From contig CAZIFC010000005.1 in assembly GCA_964538355.1 (NCBI GenBank), positions 68,724 to 132,723 of the forward strand: a DNA stretch of 64,000 nucleotides, given 5' to 3'. This stretch comes from Bilophila sp964538355. GTDB lineage: Bacteria > Desulfobacterota > Desulfovibrionia > Desulfovibrionales > Desulfovibrionaceae. This document shows positions 25,438-33,559 of this stretch, piece after piece. The number at the start of each line of letters is the position of its first letter. Positions within the stretch are counted from its first letter, which is position 1. A model generated the notes under the pieces. It was not told the origin of the DNA, ran no database searches, and saw only the letters and a list, made by a program, of their open reading frames with translations. A program made the translations under genes and the position numbers.

Positions 25438-28263
25438 ATGAGCGATTACAAGAAAACCCTGAATCTTCCCAATACATCCTTTCCCATGAAGGCCAACCTC
25501 ACGCAGCGTGAGCCGGAAACGCTCCGCTGGTGGGAAGAGAACAATATTTACGCAACCATGCTGGAAGCTTCGGGCAGCCGTGGCTCCTTCCGCCTGCACG
25601 ACGGCCCCCCCTACGCCAACGGGCATCTGCATCTCGGGCACGCCCTGAACAAGATTCTCAAGGACATCACCCTCAAGTCCCGCAACATTCAGGGCTACCA
25701 GTCCGTCTACGTTCCCGGCTGGGACTGCCACGGCCTGCCCATCGAACTCAAGGTGGAGCAGGAGCTGGGCGAAAAGAAAAAGGACATGCCCGCCTACGCG
25801 GTGCGCCGCCGCTGCCGCCAGTATGCCGACAAGTTCGTCGACATCCAGCGCAAGGAATTCAAGCGTCTCGGCGTGCTTGGCGACTGGGATCACCCCTACA
25901 AGACCATGCAGCCCGAGTATGAAGCCGCCACCGCCACCGAGCTGGCGAACTTCGTGGAAAAGGGCAACGTCATCCGCAGCAAGAAGCCCATCTACTGGTG
26001 CTGTTCCTGCCAGACCGCCCTTGCCGAAGCCGAAGTGGAATACGCCGACCACAAGTCACCTTCCATCTACGTCCGCTTTCCGCTGACCGACGAAAAAATC
26101 ACGTCCGTCATTCCGGCTGCCAATCCTTCCCGCGCCTACGTCATCATCTGGACGACGACGCCGTGGACCCTGCCGAGCAACATGGCGGTTGCCCTGCATC
26201 CCGAATTTGAATACTCGCTGGTCGAATACGAGGGCAGCCAGTACCTGCTGGCCTCGGAACTGGTGGAGAGCGTCGCCAAGGCCTGCGGCTGGAACCTCGA
26301 CGGCGTGAAGAGCGTCGGCACGGCAACAGGCCAGCAGCTTGAACTGCTCAAGGCCCGCCACCCCTTCTACAACCGCGAATCTCCGCTGATCCTCGGCGGC
26401 CACGTCACGCTGGAAGCCGGTACGGGCTGCGTCCACACCGCTCCCGGCCACGGCCGCGAGGACTATGAAGTCGGCCTCCAGTACGGGCTCGACATCTATT
26501 CCCCGCTCAACGACCGCGGCGAATACCTCGACAGCGTGGAATTTTTCGCGGGCCTACAGGTGCAGCAGGCCAACCCCGACGTCATCGCCAAGGTCAAGGA
26601 AGTCGGCAACCTGATGGGCCAGGCCGACATCACGCACTCCTACCCGCATTGCTGGCGTTGCAAAAAGCCCGTCATCTTCCGCGCCACCACCCAGTGGTTC
26701 GTGAGCATGGAAGCCAACGATCTCCGCAAGAAGGCCCTCAAGGCCATCCGCAACGACGTGCAGTGGATTCCCGGCTGGGGCGAGGAGCGCATCTACAACA
26801 TGATCGAACAGCGTCCCGACTGGTGCGTGTCGCGCCAGCGTCTCTGGGGCGTGCCGATTCTGGCCCTGCTCTGCGAAGACTGCGGCGAGGCATGGAACGA
26901 TCCCCAGTGGATGCGCGATGTCGCCGCCCGTTTCGCCAAGCACCCCACCGGATGCGACTACTGGTACGAGGCCGACATGAAGGACATCGTGCCTGCCGAT
27001 CTGAAGTGCCCCAAGTGCGGCGGGCAGCATTGGAAGCGCGAAAGCGACATCCTCGACGTGTGGTTCGACTCCGGCACGAGCTTTGCCGCCGTGCTCGAAA
27101 AACGCCCCGAGCTTGGTTTCCCCGCCGACCTCTACCTTGAAGGCTCCGACCAGCACCGCGGCTGGTTCCATTCTTCCCTGCTGGCCTCCGTCGGCACGCG
27201 CGGCGTTCCGCCCTACAAGGCCGTCCTCACGCACGGGTACGTTGTGGACGGTGACGGGCGCAAGATGTCCAAATCCGTGGGCAACGTCATCGCCCCCGAA
27301 GAGGTCATCAGCAAGCACGGCGCGGAAATCCTCCGCATGTGGGTTTCTTCCGTGGATTACCGCGAAGACGTTCGCATTTCTGACGAAATCGTCAACCGCC
27401 TCGTGGACGCCTACCGCCGCATCCGCAACACCTGCCGCTACCTTATCGGCAACCTCAATGACGTGACGACGGCCGATCTCGTGGCTGTCAACGACATGGA
27501 CCCGCTGGATCGCTACGCGCTGGATGTGGCGACCCGTGCCCACCTGCGCGTGCAGGATGCCTACCGGGAATACGAATTCCACAAGGTTTTCCATACGCTG
27601 CACAACCTGTGCTCCACGGATCTGTCCGCGTTCTATCTGGATATCCTCAAGGATCGCCTCTACTCCTACGCGCCCGCAAGCCGCGAACGCCGTTCCGCCC
27701 AGACCGCGCTGTACCACATCCTGCTCATGCTCGTGCAGGACATGGCCCCGGTTCTGAGCTTCACGGCGGAAGAGGTTTTCCGGCACATTCCCGAGGCCCT
27801 GCATCCCGGCGCGAAGAGCGTGTTCGCCTTCCAGCTGATGGATACGGACAGCTTCCTCCTCGACGAGGCCGACCGCAAGCGTTGGGAAGCCGTGCTTGCC
27901 GCACGCACCGAAGTGACCCGCGCCATCGAACCGCTCCGCAAGGCCGGAACGGTGGGCCATGCGCTGGATACCTCCGTGACGCTGTACGCCTCGCCGGAGC
28001 TGCTTGAACTGCTCGGCAGCATCGGAACGGATCTCCGGGCCGTGTGCATCGTGTCCCAGCTGCACCTCGCTCCGCTGTCCGAAGCTCCCGCCGATCTCGC
28101 TCCCGCAGACATCACCGACTGCGGCAAGCTCGCCGTGGGCGTTGCCAAGGCCGCCGGAGAAAAGTGCGAACGCTGCTGGATCTACAGCGATCAGCTGGGT
28201 TCCGATCCCGAACATCCGACGCTGTGCCCCCGCTGTGCGGCAGTCATGAAGGAACTCGCGTAG
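25438..28263 (+). CDS. ileS: Isoleucyl-tRNA synthetase
   Basis: Charges tRNA-Ile and edits misactivated valine. It has 941 aa, typical of bacterial IleS. The class I HIGH signature is NGHLHLGHALNK (about residues 60-71); the KMSKS loop is GDGRKMSKSVGN (about 605). The editing domain carries WTTTPWTLPSN and HTAPGHGREDYEVG. The C-terminal zinc finger is visible as KCERCWIYSD ... LCPRCAAVMKEL. ATG 25438 follows AGAAGGAGCCTGTTG. The stop overlaps the lspA GTG start, so ileS-lspA are coupled, a pairing common in proteobacteria. Confidence 0.97.
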   Translation: MSDYKKTLNLPNTSFPMKANLTQREPETLRWWEENNIYATMLEASGSRGSFRLHDGPPYANGHLHLGHALNKILKDITLKSRNIQGYQSVYVPGWDCHGLPIELKVEQELGEKKKDMPAYAVRRRCRQYADKFVDIQRKEFKRLGVLGDWDHPYKTMQPEYEAATATELANFVEKGNVIRSKKPIYWCCSCQTALAEAEVEYADHKSPSIYVRFPLTDEKITSVIPAANPSRAYVIIWTTTPWTLPSNMAVALHPEFEYSLVEYEGSQYLLASELVESVAKACGWNLDGVKSVGTATGQQLELLKARHPFYNRESPLILGGHVTLEAGTGCVHTAPGHGREDYEVGLQYGLDIYSPLNDRGEYLDSVEFFAGLQVQQANPDVIAKVKEVGNLMGQADITHSYPHCWRCKKPVIFRATTQWFVSMEANDLRKKALKAIRNDVQWIPGWGEERIYNMIEQRPDWCVSRQRLWGVPILALLCEDCGEAWNDPQWMRDVAARFAKHPTGCDYWYEADMKDIVPADLKCPKCGGQHWKRESDILDVWFDSGTSFAAVLEKRPELGFPADLYLEGSDQHRGWFHSSLLASVGTRGVPPYKAVLTHGYVVDGDGRKMSKSVGNVIAPEEVISKHGAEILRMWVSSVDYREDVRISDEIVNRLVDAYRRIRNTCRYLIGNLNDVTTADLVAVNDMDPLDRYALDVATRAHLRVQDAYREYEFHKVFHTLHNLCSTDLSAFYLDILKDRLYSYAPASRERRSAQTALYHILLMLVQDMAPVLSFTAEEVFRHIPEALHPGAKSVFAFQLMDTDSFLLDEADRKRWEAVLAARTEVTRAIEPLRKAGTVGHALDTSVTLYASPELLELLGSIGTDLRAVCIVSQLHLAPLSEAPADLAPADITDCGKLAVGVAKAAGEKCERCWIYSDQLGSDPEHPTLCPRCAAVMKELA

Positions 28264-28766
28264 TGGCTGAGCCGAGCAAGGATACACGCTACAGGACCGT
28301 CATCGGCGTTGCTGCCGGCGCGTTGGTGCTCGACCAGCTTACCAAGATCTGGGTGATGGCCTCACTGCCCTACTACGGGGCGGTGACGGTCATCCCCGGC
28401 TTCTTTGACCTGGTAAACATCCGCAACCGGGGCGCGGCGTTCGGATTCCTCAACAGATCCGACATCGAGTGGCAGTTCTGGCTCTTCCTCGCGGCGACGC
28501 TGATTTCGGCAGGCGTGATTTTCACGCTCACCCGGTCGGCACACCGCGAAGAGAAGCTGCTGTTCTGGGGGCTGGGTATGGTGCTTGGGGGAGCCGTCGG
28601 CAACCTCATCGACCGTATCCGCTTCCGGGCGGTCGTGGACTTTCTGGATTTCTACGTCGGGGCATGGCACTGGCCCGCTTTCAATGTGGCGGATATTGCC
28701 ATCTGCTGCGGGGCGGGGCTGGTTTGCCTCGGCATGTTCCTGAAACCTTCGGGGAAAGCCTCATGA
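28263..28766 (+). CDS. lspA: Lipoprotein signal peptidase (signal peptidase II)
   Basis: Inner-membrane aspartyl protease that cleaves prolipoproteins at the lipidated Cys. It has 167 aa with four membrane helices. The catalytic Asp are in GNLIDRIRF and FNVADIAICCG. Other family motifs are VLDQLTKIWV near the N-terminus and IRNRGAAFGFL. The GTG start (28263-28265) shares its first base with the ileS TAG stop. It serves the many lipoproteins in this window. Followed with a 4-base ATGA overlap by a small membrane protein. Confidence 0.95.
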   Translation: MAEPSKDTRYRTVIGVAAGALVLDQLTKIWVMASLPYYGAVTVIPGFFDLVNIRNRGAAFGFLNRSDIEWQFWLFLAATLISAGVIFTLTRSAHREEKLLFWGLGMVLGGAVGNLIDRIRFRAVVDFLDFYVGAWHWPAFNVADIAICCGAGLVCLGMFLKPSGKAS

Positions 28767-28963
28767 GCCTGTTTTCGCTTGAATGGTGGCAGCTTGCACT
28801 GCTGTTTCTTCCCGCGCTCCTGAACCTGTGGGCCATCTGGCATGCCTTCAACCACAACTTTCCGACACCGCTGGAAAGGATGATCTGGATGATGGCCTGT
28901 GTCTTCATCCCCGTCTTCGGCGGGATAGCCTATCTGGCCTTCGGGTGGAGGCGGGCGTCTTGA
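28763..28963 (+). CDS. Small membrane protein with PLDc_N (cardiolipin-synthase-type N-terminal) domain
   Basis: A 66-aa protein with two hydrophobic helices (about residues 10-27 and 41-60) separated by HNFPTPLERM and ending FGWRRAS. The pattern matches the phospholipase-D-nuclease N-terminal domain seen at the front of cardiolipin synthases and as free-standing small proteins. No PLD catalytic HKD motif is present, so it is not an enzyme by itself. The ATG overlaps the lspA stop. Role unknown; a membrane anchor or partner role is inferred. Confidence 0.75.
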   Translation: MSLFSLEWWQLALLFLPALLNLWAIWHAFNHNFPTPLERMIWMMACVFIPVFGGIAYLAFGWRRAS

Positions 28964-29140
28964 GTTCTCCACGCATTCGGCGTATCTTGCAAAACTTCAC
29001 TGCCCGCCGTAATCCGGTTTTCCCGGCGGCAACGGCAGAGTGAAAACAACGGTGCCGATGCAGTCCCTTCTGGGAATGTCCGCTCTCCGCGCCATGCCGC
29101 TGGCAAGACGCAGGACACGGCCCGAAACAAGGATGATACC

Positions 29141-30013
29141 ATGAAAAAGCCGTATATCTTTCCTCTGCTTTTGGGAACGCTCGCTCTGACAGGCTGCGCC
29201 AATGGCCAGATCGACGCCATGCAGATGCGTATCAACCAGCAGGATCAGCAAATCCGCCTCCTGAGCAGCCAGCTTTCCGGCGTGCAGCCCGCACAGGCCG
29301 ACACCTGGGCACAGGTCCAGTCCCTGCGGCAGGAAATGAGCGCAGTGAAGGGGCAGATCGACGACTTCAACAACGCCACCACCGCCGTGGGCGGGCTTCC
29401 CGGCCTTGCCCAACGCGTGAACAACCATGAGGCGGCTCTCCAGGCCATCGCTACGCAGTTCGGCATGGAGCTTCCCACCGCTGCGGCCCCCGGCACCATG
29501 CCCGCCGGAACTGCCCCTGCCGGAACCCCCGATACGGCGGGTATGGCTCCCGCCGCCGCGCCCGCGGCTCCGGCCATGCAGCCGCAACAGGCCGCACCGC
29601 AACAGCAGGCCGCACCCCAGACGCAGGCCCAGAGCGACATCGCCAAAGCCCTCTACGACAACGGCGTACAGTCGTTCAATGCCCGCAACTACAAGCAGTC
29701 CCTGAAATCTTTCTCCGACTTCACGGATACCTACGGCAAGCACAAGCTCGCGTCCAACGCATGGTTCTGGCGCGGGGAGTGCAATTACCAGCTCGGGAAC
29801 TATCCAGCTGCCGCGCTGGATTACGAACAGGTGATTTCCAAGTACGGTTCCAGCGGAAAGGCCGCCTCAGCCTATCTGAAGCAGGGCATGTGCTTCATCA
29901 AGGCCGGAAAGAAGGCCGCCGCCAAGGTTCGCCTGCAGGAACTCATGAAGAAGTTCCCCAAATCTCCTGAAGCGACCCGTGCCGCACAGCTCATCAAAGA
30001 CCACAAAATGTAG
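29141..30013 (+). CDS. cpoB: CpoB/YbgF-like Tol-Pal associated TPR lipoprotein
   Basis: Envelope protein that in other bacteria links cell-wall synthesis to the Tol-Pal constriction machinery. It has 290 aa: signal with lipobox LALTGC, N-terminal coiled coil (MQMRINQQDQQIRLLSSQLS, residues about 27-75), a low-complexity Pro/Ala/Gln linker (about 110-165, with repeated PAGTAPAGTP and QQAAPQQQAAP), and a C-terminal TPR domain (YDNGVQSFNARNYKQSLKSF; WFWRGECNYQLGNYPAAALD; SAYLKQGMCFIKAGKK). E. coli CpoB is not a lipoprotein, so the lipobox is a difference. No tol or pal genes are adjacent. AAGGATGATACC precedes the start. Confidence 0.85.
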   Translation: MKKPYIFPLLLGTLALTGCANGQIDAMQMRINQQDQQIRLLSSQLSGVQPAQADTWAQVQSLRQEMSAVKGQIDDFNNATTAVGGLPGLAQRVNNHEAALQAIATQFGMELPTAAAPGTMPAGTAPAGTPDTAGMAPAAAPAAPAMQPQQAAPQQQAAPQTQAQSDIAKALYDNGVQSFNARNYKQSLKSFSDFTDTYGKHKLASNAWFWRGECNYQLGNYPAAALDYEQVISKYGSSGKAASAYLKQGMCFIKAGKKAAAKVRLQELMKKFPKSPEATRAAQLIKDHKM

Positions 30014-30131
30014 GCCGATGACGGGAGCGCAGCCCCTATCTTGCATTCAGGAACAAAACGTGTAGAATAATGCGCTGCAATCGTGGTTTTCTTTCAGGAT
30101 GCCTTTCCTGAAAAACCCCGGCGGCACTCAG

Positions 30132-30207
30132 GGACCTATAGCTCAGTTGGTAGAGCCACCGGCTCATAACCGGTCCGTCCTAGGTTCAAGTCCTAGTGGG
30201 TCCACCA
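30132..30207 (+). tRNA. tRNA-Met (anticodon CAT)
   Basis: A full cloverleaf can be drawn: acceptor GGACCTA/TGGGTCC, D arm GCTC/GAGC, anticodon stem ACCGG/CCGGT with loop CTCATAA (CAT), T arm CTAGG/CCTAG with TTCAAGT, discriminator A and encoded CCA. CAT could also belong to tRNA-Ile2 after lysidine modification; the elongator-like body suits Met, but the two cannot be separated with certainty by eye. Confidence 0.93.
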
Positions 30208-30218
30208 TAAAGAAACAA

Positions 30219-30251
30219 ATGGGTTACGAAGTCTGTTCGTAACCCATTTTT
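30219..30251 (+). terminator. Rho-independent terminator after tRNA-Met
   Basis: The perfect 12-bp stem ATGGGTTACGAA / TTCGTAACCCAT with a 5-base loop is followed by TTTTT. It begins 12 bases past the CCA end. Confidence 0.9.
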
Positions 30252-30255
30252 GTAT

Positions 30256-30730
30256 CCTTCCTCCCAGTTCCCCCTCCGCAGCCCTGCACCGCCGCATCCT
30301 TTCAGAGGTATCCCCGAAACGCTTCCTATCGACAGCCGAAACGGTTCCTGCCCGCGGATTTCCTCATGCCACGCGGCTCCGTCAGCATGGCGGGGCGGGT
30401 TCCAAGGCAGACGCATACGTTTCTCATGCCGGTTGACCCAAACCTCCCGGCAGTGTAACAGGGGATCTGCCCATGAAAAGGATTCGTGGGCGAGACAATC
30501 TTTTAAGGGTGGTATCCAATGCTGCGTATGCGTACCTGATTGAAGGCAATAAGAACCCACGGGGTGTGGTTCTCATTGTCCATATGGATGCGGAAAGAGC
30601 ATGGAGCCTTTTGCCGCCCTTCTGGTTGTACACACGGGGGGACGCTTTAGGCGAACCTTCTCATTCCCGCGTTCAGGATGAATCTGGCATGGACTATCCG
30701 CCGAAACGTTTTGGGAAGGAGAAGGAAACC
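30256..30730 (+). other. 475-base gap before yedE with no supported gene
   Basis: No convincing coding region is seen. Frames that extend yedE upstream lack a ribosome site and have foreign composition. Base composition drops in GC from about 30440. The only structure is an imperfect hairpin AGAACCCAC/GTGGTTCT (30552-30573). The length suggests a regulated promoter or an RNA leader for the selenium operon, but I recognise no known riboswitch. Confidence 0.5.
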
Positions 30731-31816
30731 ATGAAGAAAAACCTCTTTGCGACGACCCCCGGCATCATTGCCGTCGGAGCCGCCATCGGACTCATTGCCG
30801 TCTGCCTGCAGGCACTCGGCAACCCCGCAAACATGGGCATCTGCGTAGCCTGCTTCGAGCGCGACATCGCCGGTGGCCTCGGGCTGCACCGCGCTGCCGT
30901 CGTCCAGTACCTGCGCCCTGAAATCATGGGGCTGGTGCTCGGTTCGCTGGTCGCCGCCATTGCCACGCGGGAATTCAAGCCGCGCGGCGGATCAGCCCCC
31001 ATCGTCCGCTTTGTCCTCGGGATGATCGCCGCAATGGGCGCGCTCGTGTTTCTGGGCTGCCCGTGGCGCGCCATTCTCCGGCTTGCCGGCGGCGACGGAA
31101 ACGCCATCCTCGGGCTTGCCGGTCTGGCTACCGGCATCTGGTTCGGAACCCTCTTTTTCAAGCGCGGCTATTCGCTCGGACGCAACGGCAGCCAGAGCGT
31201 GGTTTCCGGTGCGCTGTTCCCGGCCATCGTCGTCTGCCTGCTGCTTCTCTATCTGATTTTCCCGCAAATCCCCGATCAGCCGCAAAGCGGGCCGCTGTTC
31301 TACTCCGTCAAAGGTCCCGGCTCACAGCACGCCCCCTTCCTCGCCTCGCTGGGCCTGGCCTTTGTAATCGGCATCATCGCACAGCGCAGCCGCTTCTGCA
31401 CGATGGGCGCATTCCGCGATCTGTTCCTGTTCCGCTACACGCACCTGTTCCTTGGCCTGGCGGCCATGTTTGCCGCCGCGTTCATCGCCAACGCGCTGAC
31501 CGGCAGCCTCAAGTTCGGCTTTGAGGGCCAGCCCGTGGCGCACAGCGACTTTGTATGGAACTTCCTCGGCATGGTCACCGCCGGGCTTGCCTTTGCGCTG
31601 GCTGGCGGCTGCCCCGGACGCCAGCTGTTCATGGCGGGCGAAGGCGACAGCGATGCGGGCATCTTTGCCCTCGGCATGCTGGTTGGCGCAGCCATGGCCC
31701 ACAATCTGGGCACGGCCAGTTCCGGCACGGGGATCGGCACCTATGGCATGCAGGCCACGATCATCGGCTTCATCATCTGCCTTGTTATCGGTTTTGTTCA
31801 TTCCAAGAAAGCGTAA
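30731..31816 (+). CDS. yedE: YedE family putative selenium transporter
   Basis: Polytopic inner-membrane protein of the YeeE/YedE (DUF395) family. The YedE branch co-occurs with selenium-using genes and is thought to import a selenium or sulfur species. It has 361 aa with roughly nine or ten hydrophobic helices. Conserved Cys motifs are seen: GICVACFERD (near residue 35), FLGCPWRAILR (near 103), RSRFCTMGAFRDL (near 222) and AGGCPGRQLFM (near 295). ATG 30731 is preceded by AAGGAGAAGGAAACC. First gene of a four-gene unit with a TusA-like protein, a DUF3343 protein and a kinase-fold protein. Confidence 0.9.
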   Translation: MKKNLFATTPGIIAVGAAIGLIAVCLQALGNPANMGICVACFERDIAGGLGLHRAAVVQYLRPEIMGLVLGSLVAAIATREFKPRGGSAPIVRFVLGMIAAMGALVFLGCPWRAILRLAGGDGNAILGLAGLATGIWFGTLFFKRGYSLGRNGSQSVVSGALFPAIVVCLLLLYLIFPQIPDQPQSGPLFYSVKGPGSQHAPFLASLGLAFVIGIIAQRSRFCTMGAFRDLFLFRYTHLFLGLAAMFAAAFIANALTGSLKFGFEGQPVAHSDFVWNFLGMVTAGLAFALAGGCPGRQLFMAGEGDSDAGIFALGMLVGAAMAHNLGTASSGTGIGTYGMQATIIGFIICLVIGFVHSKKA

Positions 31817-31828
31817 GGAGTCCTTGTC

Positions 31829-32041
31829 ATGCGTACTGTCGATACACGGGGGCTTTCCTGCCCCCAGCCGCTGATCCTCTTCCATCAGGCTCTTGCCGAA
31901 AATGCCGCCGAACCGCTGGATGTGATGGTGGACAACGAGGCCAGCCTCGAAAACGTCACCCGCGCCGCCGAAAAAAAGGGCTGGAACGTCGCTGCCAAGC
32001 ATGAGGGCGAAGGCGTGTTCCGGCTGGAACTTCGCAAGTGA
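31829..32041 (+). CDS. TusA/SirA-like sulfur (selenium) carrier protein
   Basis: A 70-aa protein of the TusA fold. The active Cys lies in TRGLSCPQPLILF (CPxP motif, residue 10). TusA relays persulfide sulfur; YedF-type relatives next to YedE are proposed to do so with selenium. This protein contains only the TusA-like half of YedF; the DUF3343 half is encoded by the next gene, which overlaps it by 4 bases. AAGGAGTCCTTGTC precedes ATG 31829. Together the two genes look like a split YedF. Confidence 0.88.
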   Translation: MRTVDTRGLSCPQPLILFHQALAENAAEPLDVMVDNEASLENVTRAAEKKGWNVAAKHEGEGVFRLELRK

Positions 32042-32616
32042 AAAGCCTCTTTTCCAGGCTAGCCTCGCTGTTTCAAGGGAAGCCCCGTCAGGGGGCTTCC
32101 CCTTCGGCGTCTCCGGCCTCCACAGAGTTCGGCTTTCTCGTCTTTCAGCATACCGGCGAGGTCATCCTTGCCGAACGGACCCTGCGGGAAGCGGGGTTTG
32201 CCGTTGAGGTCAAGGGGCCGCCGCCGGAACTGCGAACCGGATGCGATATGGTTGTCGTATTCGATCTGATGCAGGAGCCGCTGGTACGCAAGACGCTGGA
32301 ATCCATCCGGCTTGAGCCAATCCAGTCGGTTCCCATGCGGGATACCCTGCTTGAGCCGGTATCGCTGTTTCATGTGCAGGACTACGGGGACTGGTTCATG
32401 GTGCGGGCGGCGAACATGAAAATCACCGTGGAACGCGCCACCGGAAAAATCGTCAACGTCTCCGGGGGCGGCTGTCCCGATGTGCCGTATCTGGCCTCCC
32501 TGCTGACGGGGCAATGCATCGGAGACGCCGAAGAACCGCGCATCAAGGGGCAGACCCTGTGCTCCTACTCGTTGCAGCGGGCGTTTGAGGAGGCAAGGCG
32601 ACTATGGCGTGGATGA
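32038..32616 (+). CDS. DUF3343 domain protein (Se/S carrier-like)
   Basis: A 192-aa protein. The first 30 residues form a short basic, Ser/Pro-rich N-terminus, followed by FGFLVFQHTGEVILAERTLREAG, a DUF3343-like start in which small proteins or YedF C-terminal halves handle sulfur or selenium. A second region (about 105-170) includes ITVERATGKIVNVSGGGCPDVPYL, with a Cys in a Gly-rich loop, and GQTLCSYSLQRAFEEA. The GTG start (32038) overlaps the previous stop, so the two are translated together. The extra C-terminal domain is not a standard part of DUF3343 proteins. Confidence 0.75.
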   Translation: MKSLFSRLASLFQGKPRQGASPSASPASTEFGFLVFQHTGEVILAERTLREAGFAVEVKGPPPELRTGCDMVVVFDLMQEPLVRKTLESIRLEPIQSVPMRDTLLEPVSLFHVQDYGDWFMVRAANMKITVERATGKIVNVSGGGCPDVPYLASLLTGQCIGDAEEPRIKGQTLCSYSLQRAFEEARRLWRG

Positions 32617-33479
32617 TTTGCGGTACGGTTCCGGCACAGGATTTTCCGCTCGTAGAGGGCCGCTGGCGGCTTGAGGGCAGGCGGCTGCATCTGGAAGGCG
32701 GGAACCTCCCGCCCGTTTCCGTACAGCGCGGCACCCCCGCCCTGCTCGGCACGGCCCTGCTGGCCTGTGAAACCCTCGGCATAGAGCCGCCCACAGCCCT
32801 GCTGGTCGGAGACACCGGCAACGGGGACGGCAGCCGGAGGCTGTATGAACACCTTGCGGCGGCCCTTCCCGGCTATGCCGACGTGCGGGGCCTGACCTTC
32901 CACTACCTTTTTCCCGATCTGGATGGACACAATCGGGTCTTGATGGCCCTGGAGGAGCGCAGCCCCAAGCCCCTGCTGGTCGCCGACGCCGGATTCATGT
33001 ACGTCGCCAAGATGAGCGGCTATGCGGATGCCTATGATCTGTTCACGCCCGACGCCGGCGAGCTGGCCTTTCTTGCCGACGAAAAGGCCCCGCACCCGTT
33101 CTATACCAGAGGCTTCCTGCTGGCGGCGGACGAAGACGTCCCCCAGCTTGTCAAACGGGCCTACCACCACGGCAACGCCGCGCGTTTTCTGCTCATCAAG
33201 GGCAAAACCGATCATGTCGTACAGGGGGGGGACTTCCTTGGCGACGTGTCGGAACCACAGGTTGCCGCCCTCGAACCCATCGGGGGGACTGGCGATCTTG
33301 TCACAGGGCTTGTGACCGGTCTGCTCGCCGGAGGCATGGACATGGCGAAAGCCTGCCTGACGGCAGCCAGGGCCAGCCGGATAGCCGGACAGCTGGCGAA
33401 TCCGAATCCGGCAACGCAGATCGCGGAACTGCTCCCGTTTCTGCCCGAAGCCCTGCGTGAGGCCATGAAGACCGCCTGA
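32604..33479 (+). CDS. Ribokinase-fold protein resembling ADP-dependent NAD(P)H-hydrate dehydratase (YjeF_C)
   Basis: A 291-aa protein with a carbohydrate-kinase fold. Supporting motifs: ALLVGDTGNGDGSRRLYEHL near residue 65, LLVADAGFMYVAK, DLFTPDAGELAFL (the TPHPGE-like loop of YjeF_C), FLLIKGKTDHVV, and GGTGDLVTGLVTGLL (family GTGD anion hole with catalytic Asp). It lacks the N-terminal epimerase domain of YjeF. It overlaps the DUF3343 gene by 13 bases and ends the selenium operon. This placement suggests a specialised kinase or dehydratase in selenium handling rather than general NADHX repair; that is inference. Confidence 0.7.
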   Translation: MAWMICGTVPAQDFPLVEGRWRLEGRRLHLEGGNLPPVSVQRGTPALLGTALLACETLGIEPPTALLVGDTGNGDGSRRLYEHLAAALPGYADVRGLTFHYLFPDLDGHNRVLMALEERSPKPLLVADAGFMYVAKMSGYADAYDLFTPDAGELAFLADEKAPHPFYTRGFLLAADEDVPQLVKRAYHHGNAARFLLIKGKTDHVVQGGDFLGDVSEPQVAALEPIGGTGDLVTGLVTGLLAGGMDMAKACLTAARASRIAGQLANPNPATQIAELLPFLPEALREAMKTA

Positions 33480-33502
33480 TTCCGCCTTGACGCACAGGAC
33501 AA

Positions 33503-33538
33503 AAAAAGCCTTCCCCGCAACCCGGGAAAGGCTTTTTC
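33503..33538 (+). terminator. Bidirectional terminator after the yedE operon
   Basis: Arms AAAAAGCCTTCCCC and GGGAAAGGCTTTTT pair with one mismatch around a short loop, with an A-run before and a T-run after. It serves the plus-strand yedE unit and the convergent NCS2 permease. Confidence 0.85.
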
Positions 33539-33559
33539 CATTTCGACAAGCCGGATGCG

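Noticed and set aside
30473..30730. Upstream extension of yedE (about 86 extra residues)
   Set aside because: No ribosome site, no family match, and no hydrophobic segment; ATG 30731 has AAGGAGAAGGAAACC.
7163..33479. Selenocysteine (in-frame UGA) in the selenium-linked genes
   Set aside because: The xdh, yqeB, yge and yedE frames read through without internal stops; the selenium link here is through a labile cofactor, not selenocysteine.
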